Below, one piece after another: positions 6,448 to 13,330 of a stretch of DNA of 31,093 nucleotides. The notes beneath the pieces were generated by a model. That model was not told the DNA's origin. It saw only the letters and a list, made by a program, of their open reading frames with translations, and made no database searches. The DNA comes from CAMQRS01 sp964370065 (GTDB lineage Bacteria > Bacillota_I > Bacilli_A > Erysipelotrichales > Erysipelotrichaceae): NCBI GenBank assembly GCA_964370065.1, contig CAYJGK010000022.1, positions 1 through 31,093 on the forward strand. The letters run 5' to 3'. The first letter of the stretch is position 1. Every line of letters begins with the position of its first letter. A program made the position numbers and the translations under genes.

Positions 6448-7620
6448 TTATTTTGAATAAGGGTAAATAATAACCCCTTGTACGACTCTGTTTACTTCCC
6501 CTGTTGGACAAGGGTTATCTGGTGTAATGTTTAGCGCTAATGATTTAAACATGGCAATTAATTGTGCCACTACGATATATTCTAATCCTAAGAATACATT
6601 ATTCATTTTATGTGCGTTATCAAATGAGATAAAGTAATCGACTAATGCTTCTACTTCTGCATCTGCATAACTTGAAACAGCTAAAATTTTGTTTCCATTT
6701 CTTTCTTTACTCATTTCTTTAATTAAATCTACTTCATATTGACGTGTATAAGCGTCATCACTTAAATACACAACTGTTAATGATGTTTGGTTCACAGCTG
6801 ATTTTGGTCCATGTCTAAATCCTAATGGTGTATCATACATAATCACTACATCACCAGCACTTAGTTCACACATTTTTAATGCAGCTTCTTGTGCTACCCC
6901 TTTTACCGTATTACTTCCTAAGTAAATAATACGATCGAAGTTAAACTCATCTACGATAGTTTTAGTTTGTGCCCATGCATTATCGATAAATTGTTGTGTT
7001 CTTGTTGCAATTTCACATACATCATTACTAACTGCATCATAGTTAGCTAAATTAAACGCTAATACTGTTGCTAAGTACATGTTTGAAAAACTTGAAGTCA
7101 TTGCAAAACTTTGATCGTGCGTTTCTTCTGTTAAGTTAATAGCATAACAATTATCTTTTCCTACTGCAAATTTAGATAATGCTCCGTTGTGGTTACAAGT
7201 TACAAACAAATGTGAAATATTCTCGCATACTGTATTAGCCACTTCTACCGCCGCTACTGATTCAGGTGAATTTCCTGAACGCCCATACGAAATTAATAAT
7301 GTCGGTTTCGTTTTAGATAAATAGTTTTCTGGGCAAGCAACAATATCTGTAGTCGCATACGATTTACACTTATGGTTTGTAATCGTATTTAAATATGAGT
7401 AAATTGCATTTCCTACAAACTCACTTGTTCCTGCTCCTGTTAAAATAATATCGTAGTCTTCTTTCCCTACCACATTATTGATAAATGCGCTAATAGCATC
7501 TTTTTCATCTGCTACTTGCTTTAATGTTTTATTCCACGTTGTCGGTTGTTGTGCAATTTCTTTTGCTGTCCAATAACCTTTGTTTGCTTCCCATTCTTTG
7601 TCAGTTAAATTATATAACAT
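6448..7620 (-). CDS. agaS: AgaS-like sugar isomerase/deaminase (double SIS domain)
   Basis: Likely galactosamine-6-phosphate deaminase/isomerase acting on the sugar phosphate delivered by the neighbouring PTS. 390 residues, like AgaS proteins. First SIS domain: TGAGTSEFVG at 61-70 and SYGRSGNSPES at 111-121. Second: YLGSNTVKGVAQEAALK at 233-249 and GFRHGPKS at 267-274, the latter typical of AgaS. The start is the ATG at 7620, preceded by AAAGGAGA; the frame continues 12 codons further but without a ribosome site and into the promoter. First gene of the operon with IIA. No deacetylase (nagA/agaA), tagatose-6-phosphate kinase or aldolase is in the window, so the pathway must be completed elsewhere. 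A different hexosamine or amino sugar remains possible. Confidence 0.85.
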   Translation of the reverse strand: MLYNLTDKEWEANKGYWTAKEIAQQPTTWNKTLKQVADEKDAISAFINNVVGKEDYDIILTGAGTSEFVGNAIYSYLNTITNHKCKSYATTDIVACPENYLSKTKPTLLISYGRSGNSPESVAAVEVANTVCENISHLFVTCNHNGALSKFAVGKDNCYAINLTEETHDQSFAMTSSFSNMYLATVLAFNLANYDAVSNDVCEIATRTQQFIDNAWAQTKTIVDEFNFDRIIYLGSNTVKGVAQEAALKMCELSAGDVVIMYDTPLGFRHGPKSAVNQTSLTVVYLSDDAYTRQYEVDLIKEMSKERNGNKILAVSSYADAEVEALVDYFISFDNAHKMNNVFLGLEYIVVAQLIAMFKSLALNITPDNPCPTGEVNRVVQGVIIYPYSK

Positions 7621-7647
7621 AGTATCTCCTTTTTTTATTACAACAAC

Positions 7648-7676
7648 ATTATGCACTTTTTATATTTTGAAAGCAA
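7648..7676 (-). promoter_or_regulatory. Promoter of agaS-IIA
   Basis: TTGCTT (7676-7671), 17 bp, CATAAT (7653-7648) on the minus strand. The copy of TGCACTTTTTA at 7652-7662 overlaps the -10 and spacer, so a protein bound there would block polymerase. Confidence 0.55.
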
Positions 7677-7698
7677 CGAATTTTTAAAAAGTGCAAAA
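7652..7698. promoter_or_regulatory. Inverted pair of operator-like motifs upstream of agaS
   Basis: TGCACTTTTTA (7652-7662, plus strand) faces TTTTGCACTTTTTA (7698-7685, minus strand). The two arms lie about 33 bp centre to centre, roughly three helical turns, and bracket the predicted -35 element. The second arm is identical over 14 bases to 4556-4569 in the PTS control region. Confidence 0.55.
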
Positions 7699-7775
7699 TG
7701 TTCGTTAATTTATAAACTTTTTCAATTGTATAACGTATGTTATTCATAGTATAATAGTATGCAGAGGTGAATAAA

Positions 7776-8324
7776 ATGCTTAAAAATAAGAATAAAAAGA
7801 AGAGAGTACCTTTATCAGGTAAAAATGTATACATTGATAAAAAGGGTCGTAGAGTGTTCTACAAAGCATCTACGAAGCAAGGATTTATTATTTCAGAAGA
7901 TTTAGAAGTACAATTCAAAAGTTTTTCAAATCGTTATTTAATTGGAGCTGCTGCATTCGTAATTGCGCACTTCCTATTATTTGAAGGAAATGTAAATATA
8001 CTTATATCATTAGCAATTGGTCTAGGGGCATTTGGACTATGTGAATACAAATATCGTAAACTATTGGAAGTTTGTCCGATGATTCAAAACTTTGATATTA
8101 AAAATGCACAAAGATCAACAAAAGAATTAGATCAAGTAGATAAGAAGACACTTTTATTAAGAGCGACACTATATCTTGCTTTAGCTATCTTGCTAATCGT
8201 AAATATCTTTGTGACTCCATCTGTAAAAGACAATATGGTTTCTATTGTATTAAGTTGTGCAATTAGTTTATTTGCAGCGTATACTGCCATGACTTATGGT
8301 ATTGCTATTAGTAAGCAAAAATAA
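7776..8324 (+). CDS. Membrane protein of unknown function
   Basis: I do not recognise this protein. 182 residues. It begins with a strongly basic stretch (MLKNKNKKKR), then a short soluble region, then two hydrophobic hairpins: spans at about residues 44-60 and 63-80, and about 125-145 and 150-172, with a charged segment (about 83-122) between. This suggests a four-span inner-membrane protein with the N-terminus inside. The ATG at 7776 is preferred over a GTG nine bases earlier because the GTG falls within the AGAGGTG ribosome site. It is divergent from agaS; TATAAT at 7750-7755 is its probable -10. A terminator follows, so it is a single-gene unit. No evidence ties it to the sugar locus. Confidence 0.8.
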   Translation: MLKNKNKKKRVPLSGKNVYIDKKGRRVFYKASTKQGFIISEDLEVQFKSFSNRYLIGAAAFVIAHFLLFEGNVNILISLAIGLGAFGLCEYKYRKLLEVCPMIQNFDIKNAQRSTKELDQVDKKTLLLRATLYLALAILLIVNIFVTPSVKDNMVSIVLSCAISLFAAYTAMTYGIAISKQK

Positions 8325-8333
8325 TAATTTAAA

Positions 8334-8365
8334 AATCTTAGTTGAAATATCGGTCAACTAAGATT
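8334..8365. terminator. Bidirectional intrinsic terminator
   Basis: A perfect 12-bp stem, AATCTTAGTTGA with TCAACTAAGATT, has an 8-nt loop with T runs on both strands. It ends the 7776-8324 gene on the plus strand and the acetyltransferase gene on the minus strand. Confidence 0.88.
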
Positions 8366-8368
8366 TTT

Positions 8369-9283
8369 TTATATTTTTTCATTAAAATAAATAGGTAGCT
8401 TTAACTGTGCTATGCAATCTTTAGTATTCTTAATTGAAGTATTAAACAATTTATTAAATAACTTTACTTGGTTCAAACGAACAAGGGTATGTCCACATAC
8501 ACGTGGAATACTTTGTTTAAATATTTTTTCTAAACGTTCTGCCTCACTTACTTCTACACTAATATATGAGTGGTGACCCACTAGATATTTCAACATCTTC
8601 ACAAGAGTTAAAGAATCAGCATAAATGATTTCACTCACTTCCACATTGTTTTCTTTTTCTTCATATACACAATACCCTTTTATTTGCTCATCCTCATCAT
8701 AGTAAGCACAAATGCTTTTTCCACAATGATACCAGCGTTTAATCGCCGCTTCGTAGTAAGTTTCATCACGCATAAAATAAGTATGGAATACACGCGTAAA
8801 CTGCTTATACATATTCGTAAGTTCTTTTACATCATAGTGATTGCTCACACCTAATGCATTCACTACAGGAATATCTGTTGCTTGAATGACATAACGCTTT
8901 CTGGTTGTTAGTTTTTCGAATCCATATTTATCAAATAGCTTAGGATGGTATCCATCAGCAAAAGTAAATAAAAAATTATGACTATCATCTTCAATCATTA
9001 AATCTAATAAATCGCGCATGATACCACGTTTGCGATAATCATAATGCGTACTCATTCCACTCAAATACGACACTCTTACTTGGTTGTTTTGCACATTCAC
9101 AATATGAGTATTGCGATGTACCTGTGAGACAAGTAAGCCATCTAATTCGCTAATGAGTACTTTGGCATGCTCATATTCATGAGCAAAGTAGTATTCTAAT
9201 AACTTTTCTTGTTTCGCGCTTTGTGAATGAATGCATAGATCTTTTAATAAAGTACAATCCTTTGTTTTTCCAAACCTAATCAT
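8369..9283 (-). CDS. GNAT-family N-acetyltransferase
   Basis: Probable acetyl-CoA-dependent acetyltransferase, 304 residues, substrate unknown. The N-terminal half holds the GNAT fold: a beta strand VRVSYLSGMSTH leads into the acetyl-CoA loop RKRGIM and helix, then FLFTFADGYHPKLFDKYGFEKL, the usual end of the domain. The C-terminal half (about 140-304) has no motif I can name and may be a degenerate second domain, as in Eis-like two-domain enzymes. The ATG at 9283 is chosen over a GTG at 9295; it overlaps the upstream gene's stop by 8 nt (ATGATTAG), indicating coupled translation with the small membrane protein. Confidence 0.8.
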   Translation of the reverse strand: MIRFGKTKDCTLLKDLCIHSQSAKQEKLLEYYFAHEYEHAKVLISELDGLLVSQVHRNTHIVNVQNNQVRVSYLSGMSTHYDYRKRGIMRDLLDLMIEDDSHNFLFTFADGYHPKLFDKYGFEKLTTRKRYVIQATDIPVVNALGVSNHYDVKELTNMYKQFTRVFHTYFMRDETYYEAAIKRWYHCGKSICAYYDEDEQIKGYCVYEEKENNVEVSEIIYADSLTLVKMLKYLVGHHSYISVEVSEAERLEKIFKQSIPRVCGHTLVRLNQVKLFNKLFNTSIKNTKDCIAQLKLPIYFNEKI

Positions 9284-9533
9284 CGTTTGCTTCACTTTCG
9301 CTAAATTCTACATCTATAATATCTCCATTATCATAAAAGTCATTTTCTTGCTCATATTGGTATTGATGTTTTTTAGCGTCATCTAAAATACGATTAATCT
9401 TATATCTTTGCCATGCAAAAATTAAGATTAATAATAATATCAAGAATAAGAAAATATAAATTAATGTTGGTAAAATCATAATAAATATAACTAGAGCTAA
9501 TATTCCAAATAGTATTGATTTAAATTGATTCAT
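9276..9533 (-). CDS. Small membrane protein of unknown function
   Basis: 85 residues. One long hydrophobic region (about 7-42) can make one long or two short membrane spans, followed by a basic stretch and a strongly acidic C-terminus rich in Asp and Glu (about 62-85). Not recognised. The start is secure: AGGAGGTGG is a near-perfect ribosome site. It is translated just ahead of, and overlaps, the acetyltransferase gene, so the two are probably one operon. TATAAT at 9567-9562 on the minus strand is the likely -10, without a good -35. Confidence 0.75.
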   Translation of the reverse strand: MNQFKSILFGILALVIFIMILPTLIYIFLFLILLLILIFAWQRYKINRILDDAKKHQYQYEQENDFYDNGDIIDVEFSESEANDD

Positions 9534-9584
9534 AAGCCACCTCCTATGTTTCTTAATTATTATTATACACTAATTTAGTATAGA

Positions 9585-9614
9585 ATAAAGGGTAATTAGA
9601 AGCACTAATCACCC
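9585..9614 (-). terminator. Terminator of the rapZ-yvcK-whiA operon
   Basis: GGGTGATTAG and CTAATTACCC form a 10-bp stem with one G-T pair and a 5-nt loop, followed by TTTATTC on the minus strand. The 5' arm contains the last whiA codons and its TAG stop. Confidence 0.7.
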
Positions 9615-10549
9615 ACTATTTTATATTGACTTGCAATATCCTTTATTTTATTTAATCGATGGCGCATACCTGACTTAGAAATTATTTCATTATGTTCTTG
9701 TTCATACAATTCACACAGTTCATTTAAACTAGCTTCTGGGTTCTCTTTTCTAAGTAAAGCCACACGATATATGTTAGGTTGTAAATTATTTAATCCTACA
9801 AAATTTTCAATTCGCTCAATATCCTCTAATTGTTTTTTTCCTGCTTTCATACTTTTCATTTCATTTGCTACTTCACAATTATCTAATCTTCTAATACTGT
9901 TCATAACATCACGTTGAATACGATTGTCTTCAAAAATAAATAATGCATCATTAGCTCCTACACATTTTAAGAAATCACTAATTTGATCACCTGCTTTTAA
10001 ATAAACTACCTCTTGATTTCTTCTTTTTATTAATTTAGCATTCATATTAAATTTAATCATTTGCTTTTGGATATATTTTGCTAAAGAGCGATTACTTGTT
10101 GCAATTTCTAAATGATAATTTGATGTGGTAGGTGAATTCACACTCCCGCATGCTAAAAATGCACCTGCTAAATATGCTCTAGCACAACACTCTTTTTTCA
10201 CAATTACATGACTTGGATGTTCTTTTAATCCTTCCTCCCCAAAGATATCTAAATCTTTTAGAATTTCCAATGCTTTATTTTTGATTTTCACAAAATATAT
10301 ATTATTTTTTTTAAGCATCATTTTTTTCATAATCGATATTTCAATATCTGCTTGGTATAAATCTTTTACTAATTGAAAAATACGCTTAGCACTTGATATG
10401 TTTTCACTCTTACAAGTGATACTCATACCTTGATTGGTAAAATTTAGAGTAGCACTCATCTGTAAAAAAGCACTCAATTCCGCCTTTTTACAATGATCAA
10501 ACAACTCATTTAAACATATTTCTTTTTTGACTTCACTTGTAAATGACAT
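9605..10549 (-). CDS. whiA: DNA-binding protein WhiA
   Basis: Conserved regulator of Gram-positive bacteria linked to cell division and chromosome handling; it belongs to a family derived from LAGLIDADG homing endonucleases. 314 residues, normal length. The start MSFTSEVKKEICLNE is typical. RAYLAGAFLACGSVNSP (124-140) is the degenerate LAGLIDADG repeat, with no nuclease activity expected. The C-terminus (about 268-308) is a helix-turn-helix (NPEASLNELCELY, then ISKSGMRHRLNKI). It begins 3 nt after yvcK and completes the rapZ-yvcK-whiA set. In Bacillus subtilis crh follows; here a terminator does. Confidence 0.97.
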   Translation of the reverse strand: MSFTSEVKKEICLNELFDHCKKAELSAFLQMSATLNFTNQGMSITCKSENISSAKRIFQLVKDLYQADIEISIMKKMMLKKNNIYFVKIKNKALEILKDLDIFGEEGLKEHPSHVIVKKECCARAYLAGAFLACGSVNSPTTSNYHLEIATSNRSLAKYIQKQMIKFNMNAKLIKRRNQEVVYLKAGDQISDFLKCVGANDALFIFEDNRIQRDVMNSIRRLDNCEVANEMKSMKAGKKQLEDIERIENFVGLNNLQPNIYRVALLRKENPEASLNELCELYEQEHNEIISKSGMRHRLNKIKDIASQYKIVGD

Positions 10550-10552
10550 AAG

Positions 10553-11491
10553 CTACTCCTTCTCTAAAATTTCGATAAACACATTTTTTAATTTTGTGCT
10601 ATCGTGATGAATAAATCCAGCATTGAAAGTTAACAGCTCCCGTTCTATGATTTCATATTCATGTTCTTTTTCAGTAATTTTTATTGGTTTACTTTGCTTT
10701 TCTAAATAGCGATCTAATGTTTTTTTATGTAAAATATCATTAAAGACTACTACTGTATCCACTATATTGGCGGATGCATGCTCATTGATAGCTTGTACAT
10801 GGTCTTCTAAACTATAGTGATCGGTTTCCCCTGGTTGACTCATTGCATTACAAAAATAAATCTTTTCAGCTTGGCTATTTACAATCGCATTTTTTATTTC
10901 AGGTATAATAATATTGGGCAATATACTAGTGTATAAACTACCGATTCCATACACAATATAATCTGCTTCTTCAATTGCTTTCACGGCTTGTATACTCGCA
11001 GTAACCCGTTCTTGATAAAAGACATGTAAAATGCGGTTGTTAAATTCAGGAATATTGCTTTCTCCACGTACAATTGTACCATCTTCCATCATGGCCATTA
11101 GTGTAACAATTTGTGTTGTAGAAGGCAAGACTTTTCCTTTTACTTTTAAAACTTTCGATAATTTCTCAATGGCTTCCATAAAATTCCCTGTTGTTTGCGT
11201 TAAGGCAGTCAACATTAGATTTCCTAAATTATGGCCACCAATATCTTGTACCCCTTCAAAACGATAATCCATTAATGGTCCTAATAAACTTTCATTTTCT
11301 GCCAAGGAAACCATCACATTTCGAATATCTCCCATAGCCGGTATTTGAAATTGTTGGCGCAATCGTCCCGTACTTCCCCCATCATCAGCGACTGTGACAA
11401 TCGCACTAATGTCAATATTTTCTATTTCTTTAAATCCTTGTAAGATAACTGCAGACCCTGTTCCGCCCCCTATTATAGCAACTTTCTTCAT
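10553..11491 (-). CDS. yvcK: YvcK/CofD-like gluconeogenesis factor
   Basis: UDP-sugar-binding protein of the CofD fold, needed in Bacillus for growth on gluconeogenic carbon and for normal cell-wall synthesis. 312 residues. The nucleotide-binding start MKKVAIIGGGTGSAVILQG and VADDGGSTGRLR (34-45) are diagnostic; GDIRNVMVSLA and GHNLGNLMLTAL follow. The ATG at 11491 is chosen over an upstream in-frame start because it sits one base after the rapZ stop and begins the conserved domain; AAAAGGGT serves as its ribosome site. Middle gene of the operon. Confidence 0.96.
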   Translation of the reverse strand: MKKVAIIGGGTGSAVILQGFKEIENIDISAIVTVADDGGSTGRLRQQFQIPAMGDIRNVMVSLAENESLLGPLMDYRFEGVQDIGGHNLGNLMLTALTQTTGNFMEAIEKLSKVLKVKGKVLPSTTQIVTLMAMMEDGTIVRGESNIPEFNNRILHVFYQERVTASIQAVKAIEEADYIVYGIGSLYTSILPNIIIPEIKNAIVNSQAEKIYFCNAMSQPGETDHYSLEDHVQAINEHASANIVDTVVVFNDILHKKTLDRYLEKQSKPIKITEKEHEYEIIERELLTFNAGFIHHDSTKLKNVFIEILEKE

Positions 11492-11492
11492 A

Positions 11493-12347
11493 TTATTGAC
11501 CCTTTTTATCGCGATGCGCTTTATGTGCCGTATAGCGTTTGCGATAAGAATCATATAAGAAGTTCGTGAGTGTTACTGAGCGATGTTGTCCTCCAGTACA
11601 TCCTATTCCTAATGTTAAATGGTTTTTTCCTTCCATTTGATATTGATCAAACAAATAATTTAAATAAGGAATTGTTTTTTCAACAAATAGCTCCGTTTGT
11701 GGAAACTGCATCACATACTCATACACTTCCTTATCATCCCCAGTTAATTCTCTTAACTCTTCCACATAATAAGGGTTTGGTAAGAACCGGACATCAATTA
11801 ATAAATCAGCATCCATGGGTACTCCATGTTTATAACCAAATGACATAAAGGTAATCGTAAATGCAACTTGCTCATCAATTGCTAATTGTGCTTCAATCAT
11901 TTTTTTCAATGTTTTTTGTGTCAGTTTTGTCGTATCAATATGAACCGTATTGAAATAAGTTAAGTTAATAAACATATCCCGTTCTTTTTCGATTGCATCC
12001 TCCAATGTATTGGCTTTATCAAATACAATAAATGGGTGATTTCTTCTTGTAAATTTATAGCGTAATAACAACTTTTCATTACTTGCATCCAAGAATAATA
12101 AACGTACATCTATTTCTTTTTCTCTAAAGTAATTAATAAAAGTTTGATAATCCAGTGCTGTTGTAGCTAACGCTAAATTTGCATAGCGTGGATCATGTTC
12201 TGTGCGAATAATTTCTCCTAATTGTTCAATTAGTTGAACTGGAAATTGATCAATACAGTGATATCCCATATCTTCTAAAACACCCATTGCTGTCGTCTTT
12301 CCAGCACCAGACATTCCTGTCACTAATATTATATTTTGTTTGTTCAT
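11493..12347 (-). CDS. rapZ: RNase adapter / nucleotide-binding protein RapZ
   Basis: P-loop protein, 284 residues. The Walker A motif GMSGAGKT is at 11-18, and the C-terminal domain ends with GCTGGQHRS (249-257), the family signature. In enterobacteria RapZ controls glucosamine-6-phosphate synthase through small RNAs; in Firmicutes (YvcJ) it binds and hydrolyses nucleotides and its targets are less clear. The last residues are a basic tail. First gene of the operon with yvcK and whiA, driven by the promoter at 12369-12377. Confidence 0.96.
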   Translation of the reverse strand: MNKQNIILVTGMSGAGKTTAMGVLEDMGYHCIDQFPVQLIEQLGEIIRTEHDPRYANLALATTALDYQTFINYFREKEIDVRLLFLDASNEKLLLRYKFTRRNHPFIVFDKANTLEDAIEKERDMFINLTYFNTVHIDTTKLTQKTLKKMIEAQLAIDEQVAFTITFMSFGYKHGVPMDADLLIDVRFLPNPYYVEELRELTGDDKEVYEYVMQFPQTELFVEKTIPYLNYLFDQYQMEGKNHLTLGIGCTGGQHRSVTLTNFLYDSYRKRYTAHKAHRDKKGQ

Positions 12348-12368
12348 ATTAACACCAACCTTTTTACT

Positions 12369-12377
12369 ATTATATCA
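12369..12377 (-). promoter_or_regulatory. Extended -10 promoter of rapZ-yvcK-whiA
   Basis: TGATATAAT on the minus strand: a perfect TATAAT with the TGN extension. The -35 region is only T-rich. It lies between the trxB terminator and the rapZ ATG. Confidence 0.7.
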
Positions 12378-12390
12378 TATTATGAAGAGA

Positions 12391-12420
12391 AGAAAAAAGT
12401 ATCTGTTTATACAGATACTT
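12391..12420 (-). terminator. Intrinsic terminator of uvrA-hprK-lgt-trxB
   Basis: AAGTATCTGT and ACAGATACTT form a perfect 10-bp stem with a 4-nt loop, followed by TTTTTCTTC on the minus strand. The first stem bases lie in the trxB TAA stop. Confidence 0.85.
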
Positions 12421-13330
12421 AGATTCCTTTGATTATATGGAAAGCATGCTGTGCAGCAATGGCTCCATCATTAGTCGCTGTGACAACTTGGCGTAACCCT
12501 TTTTGAATGACATCGCCTGCTCCATAAATTCCTTTTACAGCTGTTTCCATATTCGCATCCACTACAATGTAATTATGGTCATCTAAAATAGGTAAATCTT
12601 TTACAATAGCAGTCATCGGTTCTGCTCCGATATAGGGGAACACACCTTTTACTTTTAATGTTTTAGTTTTTTCTGTCGATTGTAATACCAATGCATTTAC
12701 TTTATTATTTTCCGCAATAATTTCAATAGGTACATATTTTTGATGCAGTTCAATTTTTGGATGATTTTTAATTTTATCCACTACGATTGCATCCGCTCTA
12801 AATACATCTCTTCGCATCACGATATGCACTTTACTCACAAATTGTGTTAAATATAATGCTTCTTCTAATGCTGCATTACCCGCTCCAATGACGGCTACTT
12901 CTTCATCTACAAAGAATGCCCCATCACACACTGCACAATACGAGACACCTCTACCAACATTCTCTTCTTCACCTTTAATATTCAGCAGTTTTTCTTTTGT
13001 TCCTGTTGCAATAATCACTGATTTACATAAATAGGTGGCATCTTCACAAACTACTTTTTTGATATCTCCATCTATAATTTCTACTACATTCCCATATATA
13101 TACTCCGCTTGAAAAGAAGTAGCATGCGTAAACATATTCATTGCTAGACTGGCTCCATTAATTGTTTCATAGCCAGGATAGTTACTAATTTCATGCGTCT
13201 TTACTAATTTTCCACCAGGTGCTCCCACTTCAATCATCGCGGTACTAAGACCCGCTCTAGAAGCATAAATCGCTGCACACATGCCTGCTGGTCCAGCTCC
13301 AATAATGACTAAATCAAATGTACGTTCCAT
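12419..13330 (-). CDS. trxB: Thioredoxin-disulfide reductase
   Basis: FAD enzyme that uses NADPH to reduce thioredoxin in the cytoplasm. 303 residues. FAD motif GAGPAG at 11-16; redox pair CAVC with Cys132 and Cys135; second dinucleotide motif GAGNAALEEA at about 149-158; MRRDVFRA downstream supplies the arginines that bind the NADPH 2'-phosphate; GAGDVIQKGLRQVVTATNDGA closes the FAD site. GAGGAGGATGAAG precedes the ATG. The gene starts 22 nt inside the end of the lgt fusion gene, so it is coupled to it, and it closes the operon. Confidence 0.96.
   Translation of the reverse strand: MERTFDLVIIGAGPAGMCAAIYASRAGLSTAMIEVGAPGGKLVKTHEISNYPGYETINGASLAMNMFTHATSFQAEYIYGNVVEIIDGDIKKVVCEDATYLCKSVIIATGTKEKLLNIKGEEENVGRGVSYCAVCDGAFFVDEEVAVIGAGNAALEEALYLTQFVSKVHIVMRRDVFRADAIVVDKIKNHPKIELHQKYVPIEIIAENNKVNALVLQSTEKTKTLKVKGVFPYIGAEPMTAIVKDLPILDDHNYIVVDANMETAVKGIYGAGDVIQKGLRQVVTATNDGAIAAQHAFHIIKGI

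Noticed and set aside
7621..7656. A 12-codon longer AgaS starting at 7656
   Set aside because: It would run through the predicted -10 and operator-like motif and lacks a ribosome site; AAAGGAGA fits the ATG at 7620.
11570..11848. A 92-codon open frame on the plus strand
   Set aside because: Antisense to the well-conserved C-terminal domain of rapZ, with no start signals.
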